The translations under genes and the position numbers were made by a program. From Eunapius fragilis (taxonomy: Eukaryota > Porifera > Demospongiae > Spongillida > Spongillidae): a stretch of 64,000 nt of DNA. The stretch spans positions 853,189 to 917,188 of the forward strand of contig OY811976.1 of assembly GCA_963681505.1 (NCBI GenBank), read 5' to 3'. The notes under the pieces are model-generated. The model did not search any database. It was not told the origin of the DNA and was given only the letters and a program-made list of their open reading frames with translations. Position 1 is the stretch's first letter. The number at the start of each line of letters is the position of its first letter. This document shows, one piece after another, positions 43,275 through 53,849 of this stretch.

Positions 43275-43410
43275 GCAGTTATCTAAACGCGGTAGAAACC
43301 TAGACTAAGTGCCATTAGACAATAGCGGAAGTGATTCGCGCAATCTGATTGGTCAATTGCAGGTATCTAAACGCGGTAGAAACCTAGAGAGGGACACTAA
43401 GTGCCAGTGG

Positions 43411-43650
43411 GGGGGATTCTAAGTGCCCCGGGCACTTAGAATCCCTCCCGTTGTCGTTATTGCGTTGCGCGATAATGTATTGGTCGCTACGTACGCGTTG
43501 CTATTGTCTAAATTGGTTAGACACTGAAACCGTGATTTAGAATCCCCTCGGGCCCTTAGTAGCGCCCTCGCTACCGCTCGGGACGCTACAGCCCAGGGCC
43601 CTCGGGGATTCTAAATCACGTAGATCCCTCGGTTTCAGTGTCTAACCTAT
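43411..43650. repeat. Palindromic module, copy P1
   Basis: Contains GGATTCTAAGTGCCCCGGGC and its inverse, then a nested hairpin (43514-43648) whose arms begin GGTTAGACACTGAAACCG. A closely related copy (P2) lies at 44634-44910. Confidence 0.85.
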
Positions 43651-43659
43651 ATGTGGGGG

Positions 43660-44624
43660 TAGTCTCGTCCCCAGACCCAGATTCCCAACAGCTGCGGGTG
43701 GATTACATCACCGCTACGTGGAAAGTGGGTCTGGGAAATAAGAACGACGCACTTGTTCCGAGCGTCCCTCAATGTTTATGTCCAAAAATAGTACGGCAAT
43801 CTAAATTTAGAACTAATCTCGCACAATTAGATATCAATAAGCGCTATCATTTCCGCTTGATATTACTACGCGTGTTGCCTACAATTATCTGAGTGTATAT
43901 TTATCACTCATGTAGAGTCATGTACAATTCTTTATACCTAATAAGAGGTTGCTCCTGATCTCAATTACCATGGGTAGGGGAATAGGCAGCCATGAATGAT
44001 ATGGCTCATGGAGCCCCCAGTGTCTGCATACTCTATGCATAAGCAGCTGCAGCTGGTTGGTGCAATGGATATGATCTACAGATGACCCAGTGACTACGTA
44101 TATAATGCAGCTGCATCTGTAGATTGTCTATAGATAAGGCCTGTGAACCACAAGGCAAACTACATGCACCTATACTAATATGCTTCCTCTACAGCCAAGC
44201 AATTTGTCGTACGCGTATGACAGCACTGAATATTTTAGCGATTTGGCGTATCCAGTTGGCAAACTGACGAAAACATCTTTTCCTTGCATGAAGGTCTTAA
44301 TTGCCTCCATCTGTTGTGGACGTGGGTCAGCAAATCCTAGCCTTTGAACCGCGCGCAAAATCACCTCCTGAATATGCGTATCTTGCTCGCACATTCCCAC
44401 ATCGCTGTCTAATTGAGCCCCACCTTCCACTTGAAATCAGGTAATCAGCAACTTGCATGTGTTATTAAGGTTACGTCAGCGTCATTACGTATATACACAT
44501 CCGTCCCAATGTTTTGGGACGCTCGGAACAAGTACGTCGTTCTTATTTCCCAGACCCACTTTCCACGTAGCGGTGATGTAATCCACCCGCAGCTGTTGGG
44601 AATCTGGGTCTGGGGACGAGACAA
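43660..44624 (-). mobile_element. TAGTCTCG-family element R1 carrying a RecQ fragment
   Basis: About 110-bp inverted ends starting TAGTCTCGTCCCCAGACCC, each with an internal hairpin (CCAGACCC...GGGTCTGG). Flanks ATGTGGGGG (43651-43659) and ATGTTGGGG (44625-44633) form a 9-bp duplication with one difference. Long terminal repeats with 9-bp duplications are Mutator-like, but no transposase is present. It lies between P1 and P2. Confidence 0.75.
44170..44430 (-). pseudogene. RecQ-like helicase N-terminal fragment in R1
   Basis: The open segment reads RAVQRLGFADPRPQQMEAIK (Q-motif region), then FMQGKDVFVSLPTGYAKS (Walker A/motif I; family form LPTGxGKS), then YSVLSYAYDKLLG, and stops at GSILV where motif Ia would start. 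Everything downstream (DEAH box, motifs III-VI) is missing, so this cannot be an active helicase. An Ala replaces the usual second Gly of the P-loop (GYAKS). Confidence 0.8.
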
Positions 44625-44633
44625 ATGTTGGGG

Positions 44634-44910
44634 GGGATTCTAAGTGCCCCGGGCACTTAGAATCCCACTTAGAATCCCTCCCGTTGTCGTTATCGATAAC
44701 TTATTGGTTGCTACGTACGCGTTGCTATTGTAATTTATTGGTTGCTACGTACGCGTTGCTATTGTCTAAATTGGTTAGACACTGAAACCGAGGGATCTAC
44801 GTGATTTAGAATCCCCTCGGGCCCTTAGTAGCGCCCTCGCTCCCGCTCGGGACGCTACAGCCCAGGGCCCTCGGGGATTCTAAATCACTCGGTTTCAGTG
44901 TCTAACCTAT
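44634..44910. repeat. Palindromic module, copy P2
   Basis: Second copy of P1 with an internal duplication of TTATTGGTTGCTACGTACGC and a nested hairpin at 44772-44909. Confidence 0.85.
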
Positions 44911-45659
44911 ATTAAGAATCAATAATAAGAACACACACATACTGTGATCTTTAAAAAAAAAAGATGGAGAGGATGTAAGGCCCGGTTCCCCCTCCCTTTA
45001 GAGATCTTTTCTGTGCATTGTCTGACCATAGATTATGTAGACTACACTGTAATCCATGGTCTGATACGCATATTGGTGTCAGTGCTCAAAGACAGGACCG
45101 AAATGTGGAGCTGTGAATCGTGAATCGTGGGATAGAGATTGTAGGCAGTACATTTGAACAAGCACATTTTAAAGTTTTCAGGACATGATTTAGTTTACAG
45201 GCATGACTCTGGCCTTTTATCTGTTAGAGGAAGTAAATTGGGTGTTGGAAAAAATGTAAGGTCAACTTTGTGGACCCAACTACAGGTGCTCACATACAGG
45301 GTGTGGAGGCTACATGGAGCTCATGCAAGCATCTGGTGAGAGAGGAGAGGACGATGCATTCAAATCTTGTAACCTCCCTGAGTTCATGAGAAGACATTGC
45401 TTTAATGGCCATGAAACGTTCTCAAATATCGTAATTCACATGGCTCAGTTTAGGTTGTGTACTTAATAAATAGTTAATAGAACCATTGGTGCATGGTGAA
45501 TGCATGGTGTCTCTTGAAAGAGTGACTTGTGACACAATGTTGGTTGCATTGCCAAATTCAAGCACAACGCCTTACATAGAAAAGGAGGTGAACTAAGCCT
45601 TCAAAGGAGGAAGGTATGGACATAGAGAGGCTCTACCCCTCCTACCCCTTCAAAGGCTT
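44911..45659. other. Probable hAT remnant body, no clear frame
   Basis: Directly upstream of the hAT C-terminal fragment. I could not follow a coding frame; short open segments show no recognisable motif. Confidence 0.35.
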
Positions 45660-45863
45660 ACTACTAATGCAGCTTCAGAGCGTAACTTTAGCGCTCTTCG
45701 TAGGATTAAAAGTTATCTACAAAGCACCATGAGCCAAATGAGATTGAATCACCTCATGGTGTTACACGTACACAAAGCTCTTACTGACACCATCAAGCTT
45801 GAGAGCATTGCAGACGAATTTATACGCAGTTCACAGCATAGGGCAAAAGTTTTTGGTAACTGA
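45660..45863 (+). pseudogene. hAT transposase C-terminal dimerisation fragment
   Basis: The frame reads TNAASERNFSALRRIKSYLQ, then STMSQMRLNHLMVLHVHK, IADEFIRSSQHRAKVFGN and a stop. This is the hAT-family C-terminal dimerisation region of the TTF/BED-type group (N-A-A-S-E-R-x-F-S-x-L-R-R-I-K, then L-N-H-L). Only about 67 codons are recognisable; the catalytic part is gone. Confidence 0.85.
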
Positions 45864-46185
45864 CTTTTTCTGTTTCGAAAGGCTTCATTTTGGATATAAC
45901 TGATGTAGTATTAGATGTGCTTATAGATATGCAAAACAAAATCATGTAACCAGATAATGCACACCAACGTATTGCACCGGGTCACCCACAAAACAATTGC
46001 CATACATGTATATATACGAGCAACATACATAGAATTTTGCGTACTCAGATTCTAGGAAAGCGTGAGCTTCTGGGGCGGAGCTGGGGGAGCTTACAGCGCT
46101 CCCCAGACCCCCTAGCTGGAAGTACTTCGGTACACGTCTACACGATTGGCCGCACCAACTTTTCACTGAGTGCGCCGGGCCTGCT

Positions 46186-46379
46186 TTGAAAGGCTTACTC
46201 TCCCCTATCCTACCCTTTGAAAGGCTTACTCTCCCCTATCCTACCCTTTGAAAGGCTTACTCTCCCCTATCCTACCCTTTGAAAGGCTTACTCTCCCCTA
46301 TCCTACCCTTTGAAAGGCTTACTCTCCCCTATCCTACCCTTTGAAAGGCTTACTCTCCCCTATCCTACCCTTTGAAAGG
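46186..46379. repeat. 31-bp minisatellite
   Basis: Six copies of TTTGAAAGGCTTACTCTCCC plus CTATCCTACCC, almost identical. A related single unit (CTTCAAAGGCTTACTACT) lies at 45649, next to the hAT fragment, so the array may derive from hAT-adjacent sequence. Confidence 0.93.
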
Positions 46380-46834
46380 ATGATGAGTGGTGTGACTCTG
46401 TAATGAATACTCAATGCACATGTACATACCAACCCTTCCCAAGGTACTCCTCAAGGTACTCCTCAAGGTGCCTTGAGGAGGAGGCCCAAAGCTTTCAAAC
46501 TTTTTACAAACTCTTCAACCCATACAAATTAGACAATGCCACAAGCATATTGAATGTGTAAGAACCACGATGTTCTTGGAGATCGCTCGCGACTGACTCT
46601 ATGCTCGCGGTTGCTACAAATGTTATATTTGGATCACGTGCACTACACAAAATTACAAAATCAAAGCAATTAAAGTTCTGACAGCTAGAATGGTACTCTA
46701 GAAAACTGGAACACTTGTGGCAACATAATCAGTTAATAAGTATGTGTTCATGTTTTAAGTAACCTTGCTGCGTGCACAGATGACGTTTGTTGTCTTGGAA
46801 GGTAATGGTGGTGGTAGATTACTTGACTAGATTA
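46380..46834. other. No recognised gene
   Basis: A short palindrome (CAAGGTGCCTTGAGGAGG region, 46439-46488) is visible; otherwise nothing. Confidence 0.5.
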
Positions 46835-47037
46835 AAAACCTAATCTATGACTTGACAGACTTCTTCGAGGTAACAGAGCTGGCATCAGCTGTACGTGTGG
46901 TAAACGCCGCAAAGCAACAGTTTGCGAGACACGGGATTCAATGATCGTCCACACCGATTGCTCATGTTCTAGGAATTTCTGGTGTTTGAGAAAGCGTTGG
47001 GGTTCCAGCACACCGTGTCATCGCCTTACAGCCGACA
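46835..47037 (+). mobile_element. Ty3/gypsy integrase fossil
   Basis: Short peptide similarities to an integrase core are visible. It is an old broken fragment with several breaks, cut at its right end by an hAT-like terminus. Confidence 0.5.
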
Positions 47038-47152
47038 GGGGCGGATACAGGAATTTCCAAAAGGGGGAGTTTAGACCCGCGATACGACAAGCGGGGAGGG
47101 TGCTGTCAGAGATAATATGGTGCTGTCCGCTTCAGGTCCGATACGAATAGCT
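47036..47152 (+). mobile_element. hAT-like terminus followed by a G run
   Basis: Starts CAGGGGCGGATACAGGAATT, a typical hAT end, and ends TCCGATACGAATAGCTGGGG before a G run. Similar GATACGAAAAGTGGGG words at 49668, 50195 and 50241 mark related ends. A 13-bp MITE remnant (47107-47119) lies inside. Confidence 0.5.
47107..47119. mobile_element. 13-bp remnant of the CAGAGATAA MITE family
   Basis: CAGAGATAATATG flanked on both sides by the 7-bp repeat GTGCTGT (47100-47106, 47120-47126). Confidence 0.6.
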
Positions 47153-47179
47153 GGGGGGGGGGGGGGGGGGGGGGGGGGG
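47153..47179 (+). repeat. Pure G run (about 27 bp)
   Basis: Uninterrupted G run into which element R2 is inserted; the other half continues at 48719. Confidence 0.9.
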
Positions 47180-47317
47180 TAGTCTCGTCCCCAGACCCTA
47201 CACTTCACGTGTTAGGGTCTGGGATTTCGAGTCGCTAGCGCTTGTACCATCTGGAATGTAAACAAACAATTATCGCTTGACCACATCCGATAATTATCAA
47301 GCTTATTAAAGCTATGG

Positions 47318-47658
47318 CGACGGTATGGACCACGTATCAGTCAAAGGCGACACGCAAATCACAATTGAAGACCTTGTCTTTCCACGAAGGTGGTCGTAAA
47401 CGTACGGTAACAGAATATAACATAGAGTTTTACCGTATCCTGTTGGCAAAATAACAAAACAATCACGGCCATATACAAAGCTACATATAGCCTCCTTCTG
47501 CTTGTCCATCAATGTCTCCACTTTCAGTTCTGTCATCGCGAAACGCATAGCTTGTTCGACCGTATCCATACTTACACGTAGTGTGTGGGTCTGGGTCGAG
47601 CAATGTTTATGTACATACGTCATAATTAAAGTGCGCACGAATTCCAGCGTTTGGTACA
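47318..47658 (-). pseudogene. RecQ-like helicase N-terminal fragment in R2
   Basis: Reads VYQTLEFVRTLIMTYVHKHC, then MDTVEQAMRFAMTELKVETL, MDKQKEAICSFVYGRDCF, VILPTGYGKTLCYILLPYVY (motif I intact) and SSIVICVSPL (start of motif Ia), then diverges. It ends at almost the same helicase position as the R1 fragment, although the two proteins are clearly different in sequence. The upstream end is cut by insertion of R3. Confidence 0.82.
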
Positions 47659-47667
47659 CTTCCGCCC

Positions 47668-48637
47668 TAGTCTCGTACCCAGACCGTCTATGACGTAAGC
47701 GATTATCGCTGTAAACAGTATAATCACTACGTCTATACGGTCTGGGAAACAAGTCAAAGATTTTTGTTCCAGCGTCCCTGATTTTTGAAGACGCTGTTTA
47801 TATCTAAATATAGCGTGACGTAATGATCAAGGGAGAAATTAACCCAATTAAGTAGACACCAAAAAGCAATTGCGTGGGCATACTTGAAGCGATTAACCTT
47901 CCCTATTACTCTAGCCTCCCCACCTTCCCTACGCTAGCCTCCCCACCTTCCCTACACTAGCCTCCCCACTTTCCCTACGCTAGCCTCCCCACCTTCCCTA
48001 CGCTAACCTCCCCACTTTCCCTACACTAGCCTCTCCACCTTCCCTACGCTAGCCCCCCCACCTTCCCTACGCTAGTCTCTCAACCTTCCCTACGTTAGCT
48101 TCCCCACTTCCCTACGCTAGCCTCCTCACCTTCCTATTGTAGGGAAGGCGGGGAGGCTAGCGTAGGGAAGGTGGAGAGGCTAGCGTATAAGGAAGGTGGG
48201 GAGGCTAGGGAAGGTGGGAAGGCTAGCGTAATAGGGAAGGTGGAGAGGCTAGTGAAGGGAGGTTAGCGTAGGGAAGGTGGGGAGGCTAGCGTAGGGAAGG
48301 TGGGGAGGCTAGGTGGAGAGGCTAGCGTAGGGAAAGTGGGGAGGCTAATGTAGGGAAGGTGGGGAGGCTAGCGTAGGGAAGGTGGGGAGGCTAGAGTAAT
48401 AGGGAAGGTTAATCGCTTCAAGTATGCCCACGCAATTGCTTTTTGGTGTCTACTTAATTGGGTTAATTTCTCCCTTGATCATTACGTCACGCTATATTTA
48501 GATATAAACAGCGTCTTCAAAAATCAGGGACGCTGGAACAAAAATCTTTGACTTGTTTCCCAGACCGTATAGACGTAGTGATTATACTGTTTACAGCGAT
48601 AATCGCTTACGTCATAGACGGTCTGGGTACGAGACTA
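47668..48637. mobile_element. TAGTCTCG-family foldback element R3, inserted in R2
   Basis: Starts TAGTCTCGTACCCAGACCG, inverted at its right end, with arms of about 240 bp and perfect 9-bp flanks CTTCCGCCC (47659-47667, 48638-48646). Each arm end is itself a hairpin (CCCAGACCGT...ACGGTCTGGG). The centre (about 47895-48405) is an inverted minisatellite of about 24 bp (ACCTTCCCTACGCTAGCCTC on one side, reverse on the other). Confidence 0.88.
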
Positions 48638-48718
48638 CTTCCGCCCCATACGAAATACCAGACCTATATGAGCGTGTTTGCGATAAACATTGCGTCATAT
48701 TGGTCTGGGGCCGAGACT

Positions 48719-48746
<28 letters not shown>
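48719..48746 (+). repeat. Pure G run
   Basis: About 27 Gs, the other side of the R2 target. Confidence 0.9.
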
Positions 48747-48749
<3 letters not shown>

Positions 48750-49525
48750 GCGGAAGAAAGGGAGGTACATGTACCTTATATGAAAGGGGGGGTACCGGTG
48801 CTGGTACAAGATCTGCGAGCCAGAAAGACCCAGTGGATGCGAGGACGCTATGACCTATGTGGGATCGAATGACGCATCGGTCCTGGCAAAAAGGAAGTGT
48901 ATCTTGAGCATCTAAGTACCCAGTACATGACTAAGCGTAGGACGCGGAACAATGATGGCCTCTGCGCCTAGTTGAGCCATAGTGTACAACAGTAAGGTTG
49001 GGCCACCCTCAACCAGACACAGATCTATACGTACAGGTTACGTTTTTACAAAAACAAAAGGAAACAGGCCGGCACTTTATAACCCATTACCAATAGAACT
49101 CGATAATACATTTAGTGACTACATATACATGTGTACGGCTCACCAACTTGAGCATCGTTTCTTCAGAGATATCTTCAAAAATTTTGAAATGGACGAAACG
49201 GATCACGTGCACGCCAATTAACTGACGGGAAGGTTATTGAAATACCGTATCGGTGTTGATGAAACTATCTGCTATGACTACGTTATGTATCATTGAGATT
49301 CCTATATACCTACATAACGTAACAGACGTTCGTTTACAGTATGAATCTTTACTTAACAAGTCAATTATACATCGTTTCCATAGTGCACAATGTGTCATTG
49401 GGCTGTTCCAGTAAACAAGTGCACGGAGGGGGGGGGGGGGGGGGGGGGGATGGATGAAAACGAGAGGCTGTCCAAGGGGGGGGGGGGGGGGGGGGAGGGG
49501 TTTAATAGGGATGTCGGGCGGAGGG
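48747..49525. other. No recognised gene; decayed element and G runs
   Basis: An open segment at 48982-49221 (KTKGNRPALYNPLPIELDNT) is unassigned. G runs of about 20 bases each lie at 49430-49449 and 49479-49494. Confidence 0.4.
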
Positions 49526-49583
49526 TAGTCTCGTCCCCAGCCTGATATTCCGCTGCTTGTATGACGGTCTGGGAACGAGACTA
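49526..49583. mobile_element. TAGTCTCG-family element R4 (58 bp)
   Basis: TAGTCTCGTCCCCAGCC at the left and CGGTCTGGGAACGAGACTA at the right, with almost nothing between. Flanks GGCGGAGGG (49517-49525) and GGCGGGGGG (49584-49592) form a 9-bp duplication with one difference. It is essentially one terminal hairpin on its own. Confidence 0.75.
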
Positions 49584-51481
49584 GGCGGGGGGAGGGTGTT
49601 CAGCGGCGGATCCAGGTTTAGGGGAGGGGGGGGGGGGGGGGGGGGGTGTTGCTGTCGGTTTCTGGCCTGATACGAAAAGTGGGGAGAGATTGCATTAGAT
49701 AACAAGGGATGTGCATTAAAAGGACTTGAATGAAGTCACTGTGAAATACTCTGTAAACTATGCCTGGATGATTTCACCTTTTAGATAAAACGATCAGGGT
49801 ATTGTCCAGGGAGTTAAGATATCCAGCGTCTTTGTGGTGGAATTTGGCTATATAAAATTATCATGCTTTTAGGGGTTAATATTAAAATGAATAAAATGGT
49901 CCAGAGGGTTAAGATTGTTATTGAATTATGGCTACTTTGAGCCGACTACCACATGTATGTATGGCTATGCAAAAACCGCATACAGGTAGCACAGAAATAA
50001 CCAGGGTGTATAACTTTTAATCTTTTGTCAGGGGGGGGGGGGGGGGTTTACAGGGGGTCTGTTCATCCACCCCCCTGTGCAGTTACTTATTGGAACAGCC
50101 CATTGCAGATATCTCGGTGTTTTGCAATCCTTATAAGCCAATATAAAAGTGGGTGTACAAAAAAATGGCCGCGGCAATGTATTCAGGTCTGGCCGGATAC
50201 AAAAAGTGGGGAGGGGGGGGGGCCGGTTGCTATACTAGGTCCGATACGAAAAGTGGGGGGCCCGCGCGTTCTGCTAGTGTCACGTACACTCTGGTTGGGG
50301 CATTTTTTATGACACGGAACCAACGTAGAACTGTAGATCGTTGTGCTCTCATTCCATCGCGATAAAGGGATAAGCGATCTGTTTCAATTCTCCGTTGTCC
50401 CTTCAGACGCAAGTGAAGTTTTATTAATGACATTCATCAACCCTCAATCAATCGTAGAGACTTCCATATAGGTTTTGACATAGATATTAGAGTAGAAGGA
50501 TTGGAAACGGACCCAATTAACACTGCTTCACGCGTCGACTCCTCGATGCTCCTCGTACTCAGACCGCTTACCATATTTGAAATGAAGGCAAGAGCTTCTG
50601 GAACCGATGACAACGGAGCCTAACCAAAACTTAGTTACCAAATGCGCTAGCCCTTCATATCTTTCAGAACTAAAAAGATCAGAGCACGAGCTTGTGAACG
50701 ATGTAGTAGTCGTCAACGACACATGCCAATCACACCTACCCAAACCTTACAAAAAGCCCTCAGAATTTCTCCATGCAAACAAAAAAAAAAAGTGTTGCTG
50801 GACATCACGAGCATAAAAGGAAAAAAGCACGCAAATAAAAACGTAACTGCATGACCCAGTCCGGTAAAGTAGACGTTACAGCGATCCGCTTCGTTCCTGG
50901 AATCCAGCTTCTTGACTATGACATCGATGGCCAACCCCATGACAAAACGTTAAAGACGCCTAAAAGACCAGTGAAGGCCTCGGAGGGCTTTGGAAAACAT
51001 GAGGGCTGTCCTGATGTCTAAATAATCTATGGTACAGATGTTAGGCCATTTATACAACAGAAAAATGGATCACCCGCTTTTTTTTTTTTTACGACAAAAG
51101 CAGAGCACAGTTACGTAGCAAATGGTACTACCGTATGTAGAATTAATGTAGTTATCTGAAACAAGTACTGGATATGAGATAAAAGTTTTGCCTGGGTAGT
51201 TTCATCGGTTAGTTCATGGCGATGTCAAAAACGTAAAATGTGGAGTTTCTCTAAAACCCTCCAACCTAAACGCCTCCAACACACCTCACCGTACGTAAAA
51301 CTTTGTGCTGCATCTGGTCATGCTACTTATTATAAAGGGAAGTTTAGGGGAGTTGTATCGGTTAGTTGTTAAAAAAGTTGTAAGCCCGCCAAATTCTGTA
51401 TCTCGGGTTCTAAAAGGGCTATAAACATGGCGACAAGTTTGCCCGAATGTACGCATTTTGTGCTATCGTTTTCTTCAGTCA
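49584..51481. other. hAT-like ends, G runs and unassigned sequence
   Basis: CAGCGGCGGATCCAGG at 49600 is another hAT-like end followed by a G run (49627-49646). Further G runs lie at 50032-50047 and 50212-50221 with GATACGAAAAGTGGGG words. An open segment at 50607-50816 shows no domain. Confidence 0.45.
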
Positions 51482-52756
51482 CACAGCGAAACCGCTATCC
51501 GGAGACGGGTTGCAACGGTACTCCGTCTCTATCGAACATGACGGACTTCTACGGAAATGTCACGGAAACGTTTTGTGACGGTGCCCGTGTATGTGCAATG
51601 GTAATCGACGAACGCCACAGCACGGTACCGTCCACATAGTTATTGACGTCATGGTCACGTGATATAAGTCACCTTTCAAAATGAGCGGCAAGCGACGTTA
51701 CTGTCACCACTGTGGGGAATACGAGCGTAGATCTACATATCCTGAGTGCTTCAAAATCAGCAGATGTAATACACATACTGGTCTCCTGGGAGGTGTGGAC
51801 CTTCATGGGCGTAGCTTCATCAGGTAAATGTGTCGGTAGGCGCCATTTTTGTTGTGTCGAACCCCTTTCTTTCGTCTACAGGAATAGGTTGTAACGCGAA
51901 AGTACGTGCTTTTCGTTATGTAAGTTGATGTCTGATACCTCTGCTTACCCTTTCCACGTCGTACTCTGGAGCGCCATGAGGTATGTCAATGTGTCCGTCA
52001 CAAGTATGTAATTTTTTTGTAACAGATGAACGTTTGCTGGCAAGAGAGTTATGCCTTTCGCATTACGGTATACTCTTTCCAATCTGTAAGTTGTTGTATT
52101 ATTGTTGGGCTTATGATTTTTGTTTCCTCGCTTACAGTGCCTTTCCGCGAAGTTACTTTGTTTGTCTTTGGAGCGCAATGAGGTATGTGCAAAATAATCT
52201 CTTTTTCTGATGATGATGACGAGAGAGTTGTGTACTGTCGTACAGGTTTCACGCCCGTGTCATCAATACCGCAATTGTGTTTAAGCAAGTACTTCGTGTG
52301 GTTCTCATCCGATAATCATATCTTTCAACAGGACAGAATCCTACCAGTACAGTTGTTTTGTACATCAATACGTACAGAGACCAAGCAAAATACTTGCGTT
52401 TCCCTTTCGTACATCCTATGTATTTGTATTTTCAAAACTGCTTCAGAATCTGAGAAAGTTGCATGTGATGGTGTGGTGCTGCATGGATAGAAGCGGCGCG
52501 GTTGCCTAAAACCCAACCTTACGTACCGACGGTACGACACGGTAAAAAGCGAACCTCTTTAACCGTCGATTTACCGAAGTGACGGATTAAAACGTATAAA
52601 TGACGTGAAAGAGTGACGGGGAAAGAGACGTTACCGTCCACTCTCAGTCCACAGACGGCCCGTTGAAATTGATTTCAACGGTATCCGCCTACATCAAAGA
52701 GACGGGTAAGGTCACGTGATGAGACGTTACCGTGTCCATGTAACGGTTTCGCTGTG
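51482..52756 (+). mobile_element. CACAGCG-ended nonautonomous element, copy 1
   Basis: Ends CACAGCGAAACCG and inverse CGGTTTCGCTGTG; TCA on both sides fits a 3-bp duplication. CAC termini and 3-bp duplication fit CACTA/EnSpm. At 51681 an ATG opens MSGKRRYCHHCGEYERRS, a Cys/His motif like the N-terminal finger of such transposases, followed by a GT donor; later exon-like pieces occur, but no transposase core. It is about 1,275 bp. Confidence 0.75.
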
Positions 52757-53849
52757 TCAGATTTTACTAAGCTTTCAACTTACTTTCTCCTCAAGAGGGG
52801 CGAGGCGTCAATGCATCTAATTAGCAGCATCGCGGAGTCCGCGCTTTGCAATGTACAGGGCTCTATGGCTCACGTGCTCCGTTTCCAATCCTTCTACTCT
52901 AATATCTATGGTTTTGACCCCGACTTAAAATCACGCGACCCTACCGTAGCTTCGCTCCCGACGATCGGATCGTCTAACTTGTTGCGGCAATCGATCTAGA
53001 AGTCAAAACTGAGTAGTTTCGCTTTTGTTTCACGTCGTAGAACCGCGTGGTTGTCGAGAACGAAAAATACTGCTGTCCTCGTTCCCCTTCCAAAAATAAT
53101 GGGCGGGTCGTCTGCTTCTGCTTCTTCTTCTTCTTCTTCTTCTTCTTCTTCTTGAGAACTCATAACTTGGGACAGGAACACTTTTAAGCCATCATAATTA
53201 CACCAATAGCTTTAGAAATTGCTGGAGGACTCGCTTTTAGGCTTTGATACACAAAAGCCTAAAAGCCTACATACGGTCTTACTTATCAAGTCTAATTAAC
53301 CGATTACCGGCCAATTTAATTATCCGTCAATACGTACTGCCGTAATAGAATCTTTTCGTAGCTGCCTCGAAATTGCGTTAGAAATAAGTATCGTAGCGAA
53401 CAAAAGCAGAACGAAGCAAAATACGTATAGGCAAGTTTCTTTCTACCGTTAGTAAAGTCTCTATTGCATATTATAAAACCTACGCTTTGTTGCGATCGTT
53501 TCTTTCTCCATCGAGGCGCTCGTGTTCAATATACGTAAGGCAGTGATTCGGCAATGAAACGAATGTTTGCATTTTCAGTCGAAATACCAAGTAAGAGGAC
53601 TATTATGTATTTTCTTTAAAATGTTGTTGTCTTACGCAAAAGTTCGAAAATATATGATGGGCAGCAGCTGTAAAATTAACCCATGTTGAAGTGAGTTCTA
53701 ATTATTGCGCGCATGCTATGCTCTGTTTGAATACCCCTCTTTCTATAGGAACTGTGCAAGCCTAGCTGATTTTTAACCCATTTACCTTTGAAGGCCACTA
53801 ATGGCACAATGTAAAGCTTTACTGCGTTTGAAGGTATGTTTGTTCACAC
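52757..53849. other. No recognised gene; CTT microsatellite
   Basis: A TTC/CTT run lies at 53118-53154. The stretch TTCTACTCTAATATCTATGG (52891) is like 14263 and resembles a diverged MITE end. Confidence 0.5.

Larger units (their letters stand above)
47180..48718 (-). mobile_element. TAGTCTCG-family element R2 carrying a RecQ fragment
   Basis: Left end TAGTCTCGTCCCCAGACCC, right end inverse of AGTCTCGGCCCCAGACC. Both flanks are pure G runs, so the 9-bp duplication would be nine Gs. Its interior is split by element R3; without R3 it is about 560 bp. It carries a RecQ-like fragment on the minus strand. Confidence 0.7.

Noticed and set aside
43660-44624. Intact RecQ helicase gene
   Set aside because: Only the Q-motif to motif I part is present, with no DEAH or later motifs.
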